Both the position numbers and the translations under genes were made by a program. A DNA stretch of 64,000 bases from Pithys albifrons albifrons (Eukaryota; Chordata; Aves; Passeriformes; Thamnophilidae). Below, piece after piece: positions 1-11,387 of this stretch. Numbering within the stretch: the first letter of the stretch is position 1; each line of letters starts with the position of its first letter. A model generated the notes under the pieces. That model was not told the DNA's origin. It did not search any database and saw nothing but the letters and a program-made list of their open reading frames with translations. Location of the stretch: NCBI RefSeq assembly GCF_047495875.1, contig NC_092459.1, positions 17,655,795-17,719,794 of the forward strand, in the 5' to 3' direction.

Positions 1-2064
1 AAGACCATATGAGAATTCCCAAAGGGGCTATTACAGTATCCAAGAGCTTAACCCAAATGTTAAAATAAACAACAAAACTCTTCCCAACAGTGCATTTTCC
101 ATAAGGAACATTTCATTAGAAGAAGAGACAAGTAAACAAAAGGGATTTTTTTTTGTTTGTTAGCTTCTTATTCAGAAAGAAAAAAACAAACAAACAATGC
201 AAATATTTTATAACCTGACTGGACATTAGCCCAAGTCTTTCAGCTGTTTTGCAATGAGTACTATGATAAAAGCTTTTAATTAACATATTTACCCTATGCA
301 AACCTTCACTTTACTTGCTTCTTCCATGTTCCTTCTGCTTTGTGTGGACTCACAGTTGCAACCACCTACCACTTTAGGGTTTTACAGTACATAGTTACAA
401 AAGGAATGGTGCAATACTTCTTGTCTTGTGAGCTGAGCTTCATAGCAGGTCTTCTACTACTGTTTCAGCTACTTGGTTGATGTGCTCAAAAAAGATTGGC
501 AAAGATAAGTACTGCATTGTTTGACCATGACAAGCCTGACATATTTCAGTGCATGTTTAGAAGCAAAATGGTAACATGCCCATGTATTTGGAAAAAGTGG
601 GAACCCTTAGAGTTTATGGGAACCGCCAGAGATATGGCAGCTGAGTGGAAGCAATAGAACTGCAACTTTGGATATGTGGATTAGCCTTCAATTTATGTTT
701 CCTAACCACTTTGTGTTCCTCAATAGTAAGGCTGGAATACAGTAGTCCTGTTGTGTGTTCATTTAACAAAATGAAGATGAAACCTTTGTGTGAATCTGGA
801 AGTGCTACTCAAAAAAAGCATTAATCATCTACATAGACCTGCTGTGGAGAACATTTTCATATGACTTTACTCTTCTAATTAAGCCACCTATATGAGACAT
901 CTCAGTTATATTACCTCAAGAATAAAGTGTGCAACAAGACAAATAAGTACTTTACAATATATGCCAGCCAGAAATCTCTTTCTGGAAATTCAGTACATTA
1001 AAGTATAGAGCTCATAGCTGGTTGTGAGATCAGCTAGATGAAAACAGCCTTTACTTCAAATTCTATTCCTGCTATGTGAATCTAAAAGAATTCTCACAAA
1101 TCATCACTTTATGAAAGAGTTTGGGTCAGGTATAGTTGAAATATCAACAGAAGTCTCTATTCAAAATCTGAAAATCTATTTAGTCTTCTATTAAAAAAGG
1201 GGGGGAGGGGGCTTATTTCTAGGTCACACTTTCAGAGATTTAGCTTGCATTCCTCTCAAAAAATTGATGGGCATATTCAATCTAGCATAAAAGACTGATA
1301 ATGAAAAATTACTACATAGAACCATTGGTTAATAAAAGAACATAATTTTGTCAAGAAATGCACTTTCAATGTTAATTACACTAATTTGAATGAGCATGTC
1401 ACTGGAGTTATACTATCACCAAATAAGAATCTTGTATGACACAAGGGATCTCTTTAAATTTATAATGTGGTATATCATTAATTTCTAGTATTTTCCTTTC
1501 TTTGTTTGTATGCTTTCCACACTTTTATGACTTTGGTTTAGCTACAGGACACAGGAGATTATTTCTTATGTCTCCTTTGTCTGGTATATCACTAGGATTT
1601 TTTCAGAAAGATTCAGTCTCTTTACAATGGACTGCATACCTAAAAGGTGTATCTGAAAAATAATTAATGTCTACTCTGTAAGTCTTGCACCCAAACATAG
1701 CATTTGGACATTGACTACTATAAAACAAACAAACAAACAAAAAAACAAAACAAAAAAACAAACAAAACCCAAAACAAAACAAAAAACAACAAACTTCAGC
1801 AACTGATTTAACTCAGATTATCATTGTTACTAAAAAATAAAATCAGGTAGGAATCTATGTGCAAAAACAAAAATATGGAAGCTATGGAGAAAATATAATT
1901 TTAGAATCTGTAGATTTTCATATAGCATTTGATACTCTATCCCACAAAATTTAACTTAGTTCAGAAGAATAGTGTTACTGCATTGATTAATAAAGAAATA
2001 TAAAAATCTACTTTGTGTCAGATTAGAGAGGTAGTATTTGGTGTGTGGGAAGGGTTATAATACA
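1..2064. other. AT-rich unique DNA, no gene seen
   Basis: No sustained coding frame, RNA gene or recognisable transposon was found on either strand. The only clear structure is an A-rich simple repeat near 1.72-1.79 kb. If the candidate minus-strand gene ending near 2.07 kb is real, this span lies downstream of it. Confidence 0.5.
1722..1793. repeat. (CAAA)n/(CAAAA)n A-rich simple repeat
   Basis: About 70 bases consist only of A and C in CAAA and CAAAA units. It could be an old retroposon A-tail, but no body is recognisable beside it. Confidence 0.85.
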
Positions 2065-2082
2065 CTTAATTTCATTCAAATC

Positions 2083-2088
2083 TTTATT
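2083..2088 (-). promoter_or_regulatory. Candidate poly(A) signal AATAAA
   Basis: The minus strand reads AATAAA here, about 470 bases downstream of the stop codon in the candidate terminal exon at 2556-2617. Position and sequence suit a 3' end. The hexamer is common by chance in AT-rich DNA, so this stands or falls with the exon call. Confidence 0.3.
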
Positions 2089-2555
2089 CTTTGTTATGGA
2101 ACAAAATAAATTATATTTTGAGAAAATATCATTTGTAGATTCACAGGGCCAGATTCTTACACACAGACACAAAGCACAGCTTCATTGCAGATTGTGTCTC
2201 TATGCCCATTAACACAAATTTAGAAGCTTGCTTTTACATTTTTCTGGTAGTAACCTGTCCAACTCAGACTGTAGCATGTAACTAATAATTTACTGCACAA
2301 TTTGGCAGCTTTTAGCTGAGCTAATGATTCTCTCCAAAAAAAGCAGCCAGGCAGCACTGAAGTGGAAGGACATGAAAAGCAGAAAAATCAGAGAACAGGA
2401 AGAAAAGGAATGTGAACAGAGGCATGAAGAACATAATGTAATAATAAGATAAGAATGTGTAGAAATAGAGGTTAGTTCAACATATTCAAATCAATACTTT
2501 CACATTAAACCTTACCTTCTAATCTGAGTTTCTCGACTTATAGCAGTTCTAAACA

Positions 2556-2617
2556 TTATCCTTGCAACTTCTCAAGTAAATGTTTTCTCTTTCGTCCTTT
2601 TCCTTCTGCACGTTTTG
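2556..2617 (-). CDS. Candidate last coding exon, basic C-terminus
   Basis: On the minus strand a good acceptor (ACATTTGTTTCAG) precedes an exon whose first two bases complete the codon left open by the exon at 4502-4630 (G + CA = Ala). It then reads 19 more codons to TAA. The translated end is strongly basic, with the run GKGRKRKHLLEKLQG resembling a nuclear-localisation or heparin-binding tail. A donor-like AAG/GTAAGG lies at 2516, so the exon could instead end there and the stop be internal. An AATAAA lies about 470 bases further on. The product is not recognised. Phase agreement with the upstream exon is the main support. Chance remains possible because splice-like motifs are frequent here. 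Confidence 0.4.
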
Positions 2618-3771
2618 CTGAAACAAATGTACCTTATTTCTGAAAGACAACAGTAGCTTTCCTTCTTCTTAGGTAATATCAAAATTGTCACAAACAGCAA
2701 AAGGATCGCAAGTCTACCAAACAGTCCTCCTTTTAAAACATCTACAAATTAATAGTCTTCTCCAGTGGTAGAATGCTCTAAGTCAGACAGTTTGTCACAG
2801 TATGGCTTAAAGTATTTTGGAAACTGCATCTAGCGACCCAGGATAAACAGACTGTTAGTAAGCAAATAGGTCTGGATCAGATTTTCTGTTTCCCAGTGAC
2901 AAAGAATTGTTAGAAAACCTAACCCTGTATGGGGTATCCTCTGTGGAAGCCTCAAAACCAAAGCAAAGCAAACCAAACAAACAAACAAAAAAACCCCATG
3001 AGAATTGAATGAACTTGGAAAAAGGATTATCTTAAGTACTATGCTGGAGAAAAGAGAAATGAAAGGTAGAAGCAGATTGGAAAAGTCCTTTAAATATGCA
3101 TGATAATCGGTGTCTGCTTAGCATTAACAGTCAGATGAGGCTGGAAGACTCTGAGATAGGAGCAGTGAAGAATTCTGGTATATGGAATGTAGTATGTTGG
3201 ATGGACCTTCAGTGAGCTAAATAAAGTTGTCACTTTTCTAGATTAACTTGTATAGTTAAACCTGCATAAAAACCTGACGAAAGAGTGGTTAAAACAGGCA
3301 TCTTGGATCACTGGACACCACCACTAAGTTTTGTTCTGTGAATTGCAGAAGAATTTGTAGAATCTAAGGGGGGGAAACACTGTATTTTAGATGGCTTTAC
3401 CTACATTACAGTTTTCATTAAATGAGAAAATCAAAAAGCTCTTGAAAGGTATAATTAACTAGGGATACTGTTGTTTGTGTAATAGAAAGAGTTGCAGAGT
3501 AAGCTTTAATATTAGTAGAGGCAGCTGCTGGAAGCAATCCTGACATTGATAACATACAGAGAGCAAGACGTGAGCCTTTGCAAATGACATCTTCCTGCTG
3601 ACAACAGATGTCTAGGCTACTGGTTGAGATTCAATCAATAACTGAATGTTCCATGAGAACTATCTCATAATTAAGATTATGTTTATGAAGTTAACACAAA
3701 ACATTTTAAGACTCTTGCCAGATGAGGCTCTGAAAACTATGCATTTGGTTACTATTATGTATATAAATGTA
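2618..3771. other. Putative intron, nothing recognised
   Basis: AT-rich DNA with short A/C-rich runs (around 2.97 kb) and no identifiable element. It would be part of the last intron of the candidate minus-strand gene. Confidence 0.4.
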
Positions 3772-3924
3772 TAATACCATCATCATCATCATGGCCAGGC
3801 TTCGCGAACAAAGATTTGGGAAGGGCTCTACCCACATGGGTGTGTCCTTAGAGCCCATGCAGTGGATTTTACAGTCATGCCAACCTGATGCTCAGTCTTG
3901 GTACAATATCTAAACGTGTACAAT
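3772..3924 (-). mobile_element. 5'-truncated copy of a 5S-type SINE
   Basis: The block from about 3793 (GGCCAGGCTTCGCGAAC) to the GCAGTGGATTTTA motif near 3870 matches the 3' half of the element at 35169-35476, in the same orientation. On the minus strand it ends in a short (ATG)n tail where the other copy has (ATAC)n. The 5S-like head is missing, as expected for 5' truncation during reverse transcription. A 12-bp direct repeat, TATATAAATGTA, lies at 3760-3771 and 3925-3936 and may be the target duplication. That repeat is AT-rich and therefore only moderate support. Confidence 0.6.
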
Positions 3925-3936
3925 TATATAAATGTA

Positions 3937-4501
3937 ATGCCTAACCTGACAAGTAAGGTATTCCAGAATATTACATATGCTAGATAACTATATAGATAAG
4001 TTAATTAAAAAAAATTGCTTGCAGAAAAATAAATGAAAAAACCCTGCCTGTTTTCCCTAAATCAAGGGTCTTTTATTCCCTGTTTTCCTGACAAACAAAA
4101 GGAATCAACAGTAGCAGTAAGAAGCAGAGATTCTGCTGGGCTATAATGCTTACATGATTTTAGCATTAAGAAGCATTAAAGTTTGAAAGATTTGTTCCTG
4201 TTGTACAGCAACAATGGTCTGTATATCTGAACTTAATAAGAAAGAAAAAGGGAAATAATTAATTTGTCTGTCTTTTTTTTCTGATGATCCAGTTCTAGAC
4301 TTGAAGGGGAGGTGTGGAATACTTAATTTGCCTGCTCACCTCTCATCCATGACACTGTGGGAGAAACTCTAGATACGCAGTAACTCAAGATACAGCACAC
4401 ACTGCCTAGGTACCATTTAGTTTGAAATTCTTGCAAGTAAGGCAGAAAAGAAAGATTGGGTTACCTTAGGTTTAAGAAAGAAAATATAAAGAAAATCGCA
4501 C
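3937..4501. other. Unassigned AT-rich DNA
   Basis: No gene or transposon recognised. It would lie in the same putative last intron. Confidence 0.4.
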
Positions 4502-4630
4502 CTGTGAGGATGCTGGGATTCATTATTTTGAGTTTGCCACCAATGTCGTACCTCCCTTTAAGGACATTATCTGAGATACACTCATTTAGGTGAATTAAAC
4601 TGCTGTGCCAGCTCAGTGAGCATTCATGGC
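4502..4630 (-). CDS. Candidate internal coding exon, unknown product
   Basis: The minus strand has a strong acceptor with a long pyrimidine run (CTTTTTTCATCTGTCCAG) and a fair donor (CTCACAG/GTGCGA) enclosing 129 bases. The exon starts with two bases of a split codon, reads 42 full codons and ends with one base (phase 1), matching the start phase of the exon at 2556-2617. The peptide begins HECSLSWHSS and continues through NECISDNVLKGRYDIGGKLKI to MNPSILT. It has two cysteines, a tryptophan and a Gly-Gly turn, which look like a folded domain rather than random AT-rich translation. I do not recognise the family. The same frame is open for 93 codons including intron flanks, so openness alone proves little. 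Confidence 0.45.
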
Positions 4631-6435
4631 CTGGACAGATGAAAAAAGTTAAGCAATGCTTGATGAAGATAAGAATTCTTGCAGAGTCAACTATACTGAT
4701 ATTCAGTTGCAATGTGTTTTTCCTGTGATAATCACCAACCAAATCTGTTATTTTTCAACATATACAGCTTGAGAATCTGAGGGATTCATATATGATTGAT
4801 TTAACTGAAAACTCCTGAAAGAAGTAAATTAATTATATCCATTAAAATAAACACAATTATGCTAAATTGTCTCTTAAAGATAAGGAAATTTTCATAGCTG
4901 AAATGTGCTTTATCCACAATGTTGTTATTTCTCCTATTTTCTGTAGTAAAACTGATCTGCAGTTTTAAGAGTTTCTTCTGAAATATGATTTAGAGAAATA
5001 GAAGAAAAAAACAATAATTTTTTTCATTCTTTTTATATAGATTTTGAATGAGTTTTCTTCATGAAGCAATATAAAATATAAAACCATCCACCTGCCATAT
5101 TCTTATAAATATTCATATAAATTCAATAAAATCAATTTAAATTAATTTTATTCCAACATTTCAAAGACTTATTAGATTATAATTTTGTTTTGTTTTGTTT
5201 TGTTTATTTTTAGGTATGCTGAATTTCATTAATCCTGGTAGATTTACTGAAAAGAGTAAAACTCAAACACCAGACTTTCTGTTCCATCTAAAGATATGGA
5301 TAAAGATAAAAGATATAGTGAAGCATCTATAACACACAAAACTCCAAATTAAAACAACAAAAATAATACCTATATTCTTTTAATTTTAAACTTACATCTG
5401 TCAATTGCAAATCACCTATTTTATCAAAACTTCTTACATGTTTATTGGGAGCAGACATCTATTGAAATATTGATTAAATACTTTAAGGAACAGACATTAT
5501 TAAATTCACTGTTTAGATATGTGTTTAAATCAGTTACAAAACAAACTTGTGGTTTATATTTGCATATTTCCAGTTTTATGGGATTGACAAAATATCACAT
5601 TCACTTGGTGACATCATAATGACAATACCAGACCATTTAGGTCTTACTTGAACTCATAAACACTAGAAACTGTTGACCTGAAAATGGTCTTCTAGTACCT
5701 GACCTCCATTGAAATGACTTGAAGGGAAGATGACCTTAAGGATTTATTTTCTGGAGATTTCTTTTTATTTTAGAATAACAGTGAGTATGAAGGTAAATCA
5801 GAGGATATAAAAAGGGAATGACTGTCTTTATTACTACTAAGTCTTCCTAAACTGCAAGCAAAATAGCTACTGACATCAGGATATTTCAAAACATTTAAAA
5901 TGCTCCCTGAACAATTAACATGATATATGAACAACTACAATTGCAGTGCATCTTGATGGTTTATATCCATGAAAAGGGGAAAGAAATTGAGACATTTTAA
6001 ATGAATGAATGACAGAGAAAATTCTATTGACTAGAAGTTAGAGGGTGTTCCTTTCCCATAGTACTACATTTTATTGGTGCTAACAGTCTGGATTTCACAC
6101 TACTATGGAAAAAATGGTCCTCAGTGGGTATACAGCTCCCTAGATTGGGTGTAGAAATCATAGGATTTTTGAGTGTTAACACGAAAAATGAGTTAAAAGA
6201 GGCAGAAGTTGCCATAAATTCTCCCTGCTGCCAAACTGAATGTAAAAAGACAAAAGTAGATGATATGAAGCTTTCTGGACAGGAAAATTGAGGACAGCTT
6301 TGTTGTTCCCTAGTGTTTAAAGGCTCGGACATCAAGAAGAACAAGGGCCATGCTATCATTGAAGTCACTGATTAAATAGGAAAAATGCCTGTGTTAGGAG
6401 TTTTGCATACATGGAGGTTTTGAATCCATGTGGGA

Positions 6436-6464
6436 TTTGTTTGTTTGTTTGTTTGTTTGTTTTG
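6436..6464. repeat. (GTTT)n microsatellite
   Basis: About seven tandem TTTG units in a row, followed by a short G run. Confidence 0.9.
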
Positions 6465-7777
6465 GGGGTCTTAGTGTTTTTTAATGTTGAGAATCATGCT
6501 ACAGAAACTTTTCAACAGGGATCTTTGTTTTTCTAGAGCTGCCAAGTTGGTTTTCCTTATTCTTCTCACCACAAAGGTATTTGTAAGGTTGCTTTAGATC
6601 AGGCTGTTTTTATTAAATTTGTTATTGAAATTTTCAAATTACATGAAAGAATGCATTGACAGTTATGTTGTGCTTGAAAATGGGAAATAATCCAAGAAAT
6701 TAACTGTAACATAATTTACAGAAGAAATCAGTCGAGATAGATTACAACTGCACTTGCTGTATTCACTATCTGTGAAGACATCAAAATTATTAAGGTACAA
6801 ATATTTGTTACTTTTTTCATTATTTGAGGCTCAAGGCAACACATCTCAGTGTCTTTAACAATTTCTTTCAAAAGAACAAATTGCAGTAGGATTTCTAGTA
6901 CACTGGGCACTGTTCACTCTCTTTTTAAAACACATAACATTTTCTTCTACAAGGTAACTACTAGTTTCATTACATATCCTGTAGGATGGGATGCTCATTT
7001 TGATACGTGAGTAGACTGATCCAGAATGAAAAAAATCCAATGTTCCTAGATTTATTTAGTGTTTCTTTTTAATTAAAGGACTAACTAAATTGCCATGTAA
7101 AAAGAAAGTTGGAAAATGTCCTCCATGTAGAGATGAAATTCTTAGATGTAACATTTAAGAGGATCAATATTGCAGTACTGTGCAGGTAACATCAAAGGAG
7201 ATTTACAATAAAAACACTAGATCAGTTTTAATTACTTTGTTATTTTTTTGTTGTTGTTCACAGAGACTAAAAGAGCTTGAGTCAGCATTTTGTCTCTTTT
7301 TTCTTAAAAGACTGTAGTATAGCCTGGAGTAGCATTATAATGAGGCATGTTACTGTTAATGGAATCATGTCTTATCTCCTACCTGTAAGTCTCAAGGGGT
7401 AAAAACTACTTGTCATGACTTCCACCTCTCAAGTACAGATCTAGAAGGAATTCTAATATGTCGAATGCAAAACCTATAAACTAAAACTAAACTAAAAACT
7501 CACTTTGCTTTGCTACTACATTTGATATTCCTATTCATCTTATCAGATATTCTTTTATTATTTTGGCACCGAACATCAGAGACTGCTTCACAATGGGTTT
7601 TTTTTTTCCTCCACTTAAGGATAAATCATGAAAAAATAATAAGGAGAATAGAACAGGTGATCATCAACAACAGATTTTGGGACCTTTCCCAATAAGTCTT
7701 AAAACAAGTGATGGACTGATAAATCCTGGTATTGGATCACCATAACTATTCCCAGAGATTGTACATTTAAAATTATC

Positions 7778-7807
7778 TCACACACACACACACACACATA
7801 CACATAA
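7778..7807. repeat. (CA)n microsatellite
   Basis: A mostly perfect CA dinucleotide run of about 30 bases, followed by an A run. Confidence 0.9.
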
Positions 7808-9867
7808 AAAAAAAAATCCAAACTAAAAAATATTCCAAGCGACATCTCCAAAGAGAGATCAAAAGGCTTCAATTCATTCATATTATCTGGATGAAAAAGA
7901 AACTTGATTCAAGAATGAAATTATTTCACAAAGTAGAAATATAAATACTATAAAGGCAATAATTTATTTGAAAAACATGTAATAGGAAAAAGGAATATGG
8001 AAAAATTGAATTAAAAACTACGATGCTCATTTTAGTTGTAATTAACCACTGGAACAAAGTATCAAGGGGAATAGAAGATTCTTTAAGGCTGATGTTACAA
8101 CTCAAAGTTTCAGGATTTTTGGAGGGTACTTCGAGTTGTATATATTGAGGTTTTTGTATACTGTAGCCTCTCTCATTCTCAGATTTTTATAACTGTCAAA
8201 GTGCTCTTAAAAGATTTTGGTAATGATAATTTAAGTTTTTCAATTCAAAACCCTTTCAGTGATTCCATCCAAGTTTGGTTCCAACTCTGGGAAAGTGTCA
8301 CATTTAGCACACCAAAAGCATGTGTTACAGCACCCAATCATCCTCTGATTTCGATTTTTAACATCAAGTCAGACAAAGCACATCTCCAAGTTCAAATACT
8401 ATCCATATCTGTACTCCTAAATGAGACATTTCAGTGCATCTTATCCTTTTTTTCCATAGTAATGGTTTCTAGTGAATAAGGATTTAAATGTTTGGGTTTA
8501 GTTTTGTATGGATTTTTTTTTTTGGTAATGCTGTGCCTTTGGTGCCTCTCAATTTTGTTCTCAACACCTTAGATTTCTACTAAGCTTGTCCACCTATTTA
8601 ACACAAAACAAGTCTTGGTTTGATCAGAAACAAGTTACTGGCTTCATTAAAGGGGAAACAAATTAAATGTAATGGTTTCTTATGCACATGTAACATCTAA
8701 TGCTCTGTCTATCATGACCTCTGAAGGTAACTGGAGTAATAGCCACCCATTTTTTATGCAGAAAGTTAATACAATTAACCTTTCACTCGGCTCCTCACTG
8801 TAGTTTCTTTCTGTGGCTTAAGTGAATTTTGCTTGATGTGTAAGCTAGTTATAATGGAAGAATTTTGCTAACATCTTTTGTGAGATTTATGTCTTCTTTT
8901 AACCTTATTTTACCCTGTGCCCTGCATTGCACTCATTGAGAACTCCTACTAGTGCTAGTGTGGGTACGCAGAATGGGAGCAGAAGTTCTGTGAGATGAAG
9001 ACAGAACAACAGCCAGCCATAAGACTATGTGTCTGAAGGACCCAGAAATAACAGGATGGGGGTCTGCTGCCTCCATTTCTATAAAACAGAAACTAAAAAA
9101 TGTTGGTTTATGCCTTTCTATTTTTCATAGCAACTACTATATAAAAAACTCACTCAGAAAGTTGCAAATACATAAATTATAAAATTAATTCCTAACTCCT
9201 AGCAATTTAGAATAATACAAAACTTAAGCTGTAATATTTATGATGAAATAAACCACTGGCAATACATACTCCCAATCCACTTACACTCACAGACATTTAT
9301 CTGGAAGCCTCTCTTTGTTTCAGAACCCTAATAAATAGGGTGGATTAGTAAATTTCATCTTCATGTGTATTTACTATGAATGCTAAGTGTTGTTAATATA
9401 TATCATCAGTTCAAAAGTTCAGTCTTTTGAACAAACAAGCTACTTTGAACTTCAGCATTTTTCTGTGTTGACAACACTGACCTTTATCAAACAAAGCAAC
9501 TTCATTAAAATTAAAATTAAATATTTGAGATGTTACATTCACAGCAAAGAGAGCCTGACTTACCAAGGACGAAGCAGTTTTGATTTCAGGTCTTTGCTGG
9601 TGATGATCATTTTATGTTGTTGATAAACTAAACAAAAGGTCTTTGCAAACAGAGATGCACATACACTAGAGCAGGGAAGTCACAGGGCACTTTACAGGAC
9701 TGGCGAACCACCTCTGGGTTCAGCTAAAGGAGCCAACAACCTATGGCAAGGTCTACCTGTGCAGGATCATGTTGCCTGCATATTTACCATGGCAGTCAAA
9801 TGATGTGTGTCATTCACTGACCTATCTCCATTGCTGTGCTTACCCACTGCCAAGGCTGAGAGATATT

Positions 9868-9999
9868 CAAGAGATATTCAGGAACCATCTGGACACAGTC
9901 CTGTGCAATGTTCTCTAGGATGACACCACTTCAACAGGTAGAGGGGACAGATGACCCCACTGTCGTCACTTCGAATCTTATCCATTCTGTGATTCTGTG
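9868..9999 (+). mobile_element. CR1 LINE 3' end fragment
   Basis: The plus strand carries the typical end of a CR1 element: a GATATTCA...CATCTGGACACAG stretch, then CTCTAGGATGACACC and a region like the usual GATGACCCCACTGTGGTC. It ends in the diagnostic tail ATTCTGTGATTCTGTG at 9984-9999. Only the 3' untranslated end is present, a normal 5'-truncated CR1 insertion. The 200 bases before it (9660-9867) are moderately GC-rich and could be more of the element, but I could not match them. Confidence 0.8.
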
Positions 10000-10476
10000 T
10001 TGACCTGTGGATCATCCTACCCCTGTGCTTGTAGCCCTGGGCGTGTTACACACCAGACTTCCTAGATTGAGTGTGGAGCCCAGAAGTACAGAGCTTGTCG
10101 TTTTTTATGATTTCTTGTGAAATGCTTTTCTGTCACTCACTCCCAGTCCTATTCATCAACTGCATACAGGGACTATGGAGTCCCTGGAGGGGACCTGAAG
10201 GGTAGAAGATAACACATGATGTTCAGGCTCATTTCAAGAAACTGCCCACTGGGATGGTCAGAGTCATAAGCCAGAGAACCTCACTGATTCAATGGAAGGA
10301 CAGAGGTACTACTAAATTATTGGTCACTGAGGTCATGCCCGCCATGTTTTGAGGGGTCTGAGTATACATGAGATCAGGATGTCAGGAGTCACCTTAAAAT
10401 TATCCACACACACACATACAAACACAAGAGTGATCAATGCAGGGCACTGAAATGGAGATATGCAATAATTAACTGA
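10000..10476. other. Unassigned DNA between CR1 and LTR
   Basis: Moderate GC content and a short CA run near 10.40-10.43 kb. No gene recognised. Confidence 0.35.
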
Positions 10477-10481
10477 TTGTG

Positions 10482-11382
10482 TGTGGGTGCCTGCACAGCT
10501 CAGACTGTTATGATCAGATTCTTATATTAGAGAGATGCCTCTGCACAAATAAAGGTGCAAATAAGACCATATACTGAGGTCACTAGTACGGATTTTATTT
10601 AACAGTAAATGTCAGGTACAGAGAAATAGAAAGAAATAGGAAGGGAAGGGGGAGAGAGAAAGAGAGTGACAGAGAGACAGATTAAGTAGAAAAAAAGTAT
10701 TGTTTCCATGGATTTCAACAGCAACCTGTTGATCCTCTTCTTATGATCTTACCAGTGATGAGAGTCCCAGTCTTGTCAGTGATGGTTGCAGACTGGATCC
10801 ACTGAGGGAAGGCCAGAATGGTGAAGGAAAAAGCGTGTCATGGTGAAGGAAATCCCATGTGGCGAGAGAAGTCCATTTGTGAGCAAAGTCCAGCATGGTG
10901 AGGGAAGAATGAGTGGTGAAGGAAGAAATCTGTGAAGTCCAGGGTTGTAAGGAAGGTCCCATGTGTTGAGGGAAGAAAACCAAGTGCTGAGTGAAGTCCA
11001 TGTGTGGTCTTTTATTTGGCATAGGCGAGGTGGGGATGTCCCTGATACCTTCCATGGAGCAGGGAGTTTTACACTGGACGATGTATTACTGGATCAGAGA
11101 CTTTGACTCCTTCTAAGATGTTACAGCTGCCTGTTAGGTCAGCACAGCTGAGGCAGTTATGGCCCATTATGGTCCATCAGGAGGGGAGTTGTCACAGACA
11201 CTTTTGTAAGGACAAAGAAACCTACCCTGCTTTGCAGGATTTGCCTCTTTCTTTATCTTTTCAACACCAGCTTGTAGCCTGAGGTGGTGGGTGTGCTTGC
11301 CCCGACCACCTAGGCAGTTACTTTGCACATCTTCAGCTTGCACCTTGATTGTCTGAGCCATTAGCATTCCAGTCACCCACAC
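10482..11382 (-). mobile_element. Probable solo retroviral LTR with internal minisatellite
   Basis: A perfect 5-bp direct repeat, TTGTG, flanks the block (10477-10481 and 11383-11387). The ends form a short inverted repeat, TGTGGGTG against CACCCACA. Read on the minus strand there is a TATA-like AAATAAAAG near 11009-11017 and an AATAAA at 10594-10599 about 410 bases downstream, the promoter to poly(A) order of an LTR. No internal retroviral coding region adjoins, so it would be a solo LTR. The 3' edge ends AC rather than the expected CA, which leaves the boundary slightly uncertain. A 5-bp duplication suits an ERVL-like (class III) origin. Confidence 0.6.
10790..11010. repeat. Degenerate ~20-bp minisatellite inside LTR
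   Basis: Roughly ten imperfect repeats of a unit close to CATGGTGAGGGAAGTCC occur in series, with variants such as CATGGTGAAGGAAATCCC, ATGTGTTGAGGGAAG and AGTGGTGAAGGAAG. It lies between the TATA-like and poly(A) motifs of the surrounding LTR, so it would be within the transcribed part. Confidence 0.7.
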
Positions 11383-11387
11383 TTGTG

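Larger units (their letters stand above)
4631..9867. other. Long AT-rich stretch, no defended gene
   Basis: Mostly unique AT-rich DNA with a (GTTT)n run, a (CA)n run and scattered T-runs. Several splice-flanked short open segments exist on the minus strand (near 6.0-6.25, 8.9 and 9.6 kb), but their phases fit neither each other nor the exons called here, so they are not annotated. Confidence 0.4.

Noticed and set aside
6024..6368. 114-codon minus-strand frame following an acceptor-like tract
   Set aside because: No recognisable domain, no usable donor, composition like neighbouring non-coding DNA, and no phase agreement.
8914..8987. Minus-strand segment with excellent acceptor, reading LLLPFCVPTLALVGVLNEC
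   Set aside because: Open in one frame, but the donor is weak and its phases fit none of the other candidate exons.
9566..9629. 64-base minus-strand segment before a GTAAGT donor
   Set aside because: Short, with only an average acceptor, and phases incompatible with the called exons. Such pairs are expected by chance in this much AT-rich DNA.
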